Assembly (NCBI GenBank): GCA_944739405.2
Contig: OX123182.2
Location: 61,755,183 to 61,819,182 of the forward strand
Direction of reading: 5' to 3'
Origin: Euclidia mi
Lineage: Eukaryota; Arthropoda; Insecta; Lepidoptera; Erebidae
Length of the DNA: 64,000 nucleotides
The translations under genes and the position numbers were made by a program. The notes below the pieces were generated by a model. That model was not told the DNA's origin and did no database searches. It saw only the letters and a list, made by a program, of their open reading frames with translations. Shown in pieces: positions 62,138 through 64,000 of this stretch (positions are counted from its first letter, which is position 1; the number at the start of each line of letters is the position of its first letter).

Positions 62138-64000
62138 ACTCCTAAACATTATACAATACAAACATACAAAACATAATTTTAGAAAAGGTTGCAGGCGAAT
62201 AGACTATTCGACGAGTGCCTAGTGTCTCCAACTGAAAAAAAAATTATTTCTTTTTATGATTTACCTGATTAAACATAAAATGCTAAGTTTTCATTATAAC
62301 ACCCTCCGCCATGCAACAAGATATCACATAGGGACGGCAAATGGCAACAATCTCCATTCATTTCACGTCTATGTACGTAACCTACGATCGAATCCGGCAT
62401 CATACATAATAATAATATGAGATCCCCATTATCTTCCTGTCAGTCTGTATGAATGCGATAAACTTCGAAACTACCGAACGGATTTTTGTACAGTGTTGAC
62501 AAATATGTAAATTGTGTGATTCTTGAGAAAAGTTGAAATATATAATTTACGCGCTATGAGCCGCAGGTGAAGTATAATATTATATATTTTCACACGTCGC
62601 GGCCGCCATCGCTGCCCGTAGTCGTCTCATGTACCTGCCGACTACAGCGTTATTGTAATCCAAAATCCAAATACGTGGAATTCCATGTTGAACCTAAGGC
62701 TTATTGAAGAAAACTTAGGTATACATACAATCAAAACGCAAAACCTATCTTTCGTAGTCGGATAATGATTTGTCAAAAGATAATGAAAACGAATATAAAT
62801 TAAAGCTATATATAAAAATTTACATTTAAATTTACTTAAAGTTTTTGGGTGCCAAAAATAGTTGGAGAGGAATATTTTTTTATCCTTAAAGCTAACTTAT
62901 TATCTGACACTTGATTAAACCCTGATTGACTAAAAGAACATAGCTAAAAGCACGGCGCATCAAACGCTGGAATATTACACGAACGTAATTTCATTTGGAA
63001 CTCGACAACGGATGCCATGTATTTAGCGTCTAAAATATCAGGTACTCACGTACAAGCGCGGTGAATCAAGGGGATGTAAAGGAAAATCTCACTGGCGGCG
63101 TTTCTCCACAGGAAATTAAAGTTCGCAGACTTCAACCGCATTCGGCACCAAATCAACTTTACTTTGTAAAATATTTAAAGACCCGGCTCACCTAATACTG
63201 CAAAAAATGTATAAGACTTAAGGATTGCAGCTAAAATTCGGTTTAAGCTTAAATAAGTGAGTGGGACACTACGACTGTTGTTTCTTTGAGTGTTATTCTT
63301 AAGCAAAAAGTACACAATTGAATGTTATGGGAAATTTAAAATCACGTCTTGACTGTTATATTGGAAATACATACCTAAATAACAATAAAATTAAATAATT
63401 TTACTTCTTTTGATCATTTATTTTAAGATATTTTTAAGAGTTACTTCTACGTTAGTATAAATTATATTACTCGTTTAACTAACCGTGTTAAAAAAATAGA
63501 CGCTGATAAAACTAAATGTTTTAAAGTGAATTTACAATTCTTGCTTCAGTTGCTCATTTTTAAAACAGCTTATTGATGACAAAACTCACAAAACGTCATT
63601 AATCACAGTGTTACAGTTAATCCATTCGTTATGTCAAGCATAGATAAATTACGTATTGTAAATTCACACCTGTTTCTTCTTCATAAGAATAGATGACAGA
63701 TTATTCATACAAAAAACACTGACAGCCATGTTGTTACAACAATAAGGGAAATATTGAATCGAACATTAATCATGGAGTAGCGGTAGCAATTTTTTCATAG
63801 AACACTGCGGTGTCACACAACAATATTAATGAACCAAACATGAAACAAGTAATTAGAGACTGTCATTGTAATTTTATTTTGTCCTTAAATGCTCCCGTTT
63901 GTTTCAATTCTGTAACGTTGGCCAATGTTCTCGCTTTAGACGCGTTCATTTACATAAACAGACAATCAGGATAACAAAAGACGCTGTGATGAAAACTCAT
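62138..64000. other. AT-rich end of window, nothing recognised
   Basis: No gene, element or structured repeat that I can support. The stretch around 62430-62590 resembles decayed interspersed repeat. Confidence 0.4.

Overview
The window is a transposon-rich stretch of an insect nuclear genome, most likely a moth or butterfly. Four things point there: mostly AT-rich DNA with exon/intron host genes, repeated tRNA-headed SINEs with Lepidoptera-like bodies, mariner, piggyBac, Helitron and BEL/Pao elements side by side, and a Ty3/gypsy element of the CsRn1/Kabuki type. There are no bacterial features, operons, rRNA genes or CRISPR arrays.

The only host gene I can build is on the + strand. Exons at 12487-12639, 13043-13249, 13683-13985 and 14090-14230, then 16724-16869, 22026-22192, 42434-42588 and 50365-50524, carry correct splice sites. 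Within each of the two blocks the reading phase is continuous. The product resembles the middle and C-terminal half of the TPR protein ODAD4 (TTC25), an outer-dynein-arm docking factor of motile axonemes. The join between the two blocks is unresolved: exon 14090-14230 runs into a stop and a poly(A)-like signal, and an exon linking it to 16724 was not found. Two introns (about 20 kb and 7.8 kb) are filled with transposons.

Region by region. 0.1-5.6 kb: a reverse-strand Ty3/gypsy element with about 98% identical LTRs, a damaged pol and an extra small membrane ORF. 6.36-8.86 kb: a complete piggyBac element with perfect 16-bp ends, TTAA duplications and an apparently intact, once-spliced transposase. 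8.9-11.2 kb: LINE tail, a MITE split by a SINE, and a tRNA-Met-like relic. 12.5-22.2 kb: host exons, with hairpins, a foldback element with two perfect 182-bp arms, a broken Helitron helicase and an approximately 118-bp tandem repeat in the introns. 24.8-26.8 kb: a decayed LINE. 27.2-34.0 kb: a very young BEL/Pao element (255-bp LTRs differing at one base, 5-bp target duplication) with one frameshift in integrase. 35.2-41.7 kb: a GC-rich R1-clade LINE with poly(A) tail, inserted into the Pol III A-box of a tRNA-derived SINE. 42.8-50 kb: a decayed Copia element that has itself been invaded by a Penelope-like element and by a DNA transposon, which contains a mariner, which contains a SINE.

50.5-64 kb lies downstream of the host gene. 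It holds a LINE with a YLDD reverse transcriptase, the C-terminal relic of a second piggyBac, several hairpins, a cluster of tRNA-derived SINEs and long stretches where I see nothing.

The most interesting structures are the perfect 182-bp foldback, the spliced intact piggyBac, the membrane ORF in the gypsy element, the hairpin just after the TATA box of the Copia LTR, the LINE inserted in a SINE A-box, and a template-switch-like palindrome in the LINE reverse transcriptase. Family names come from motifs I recognise, not from any search.
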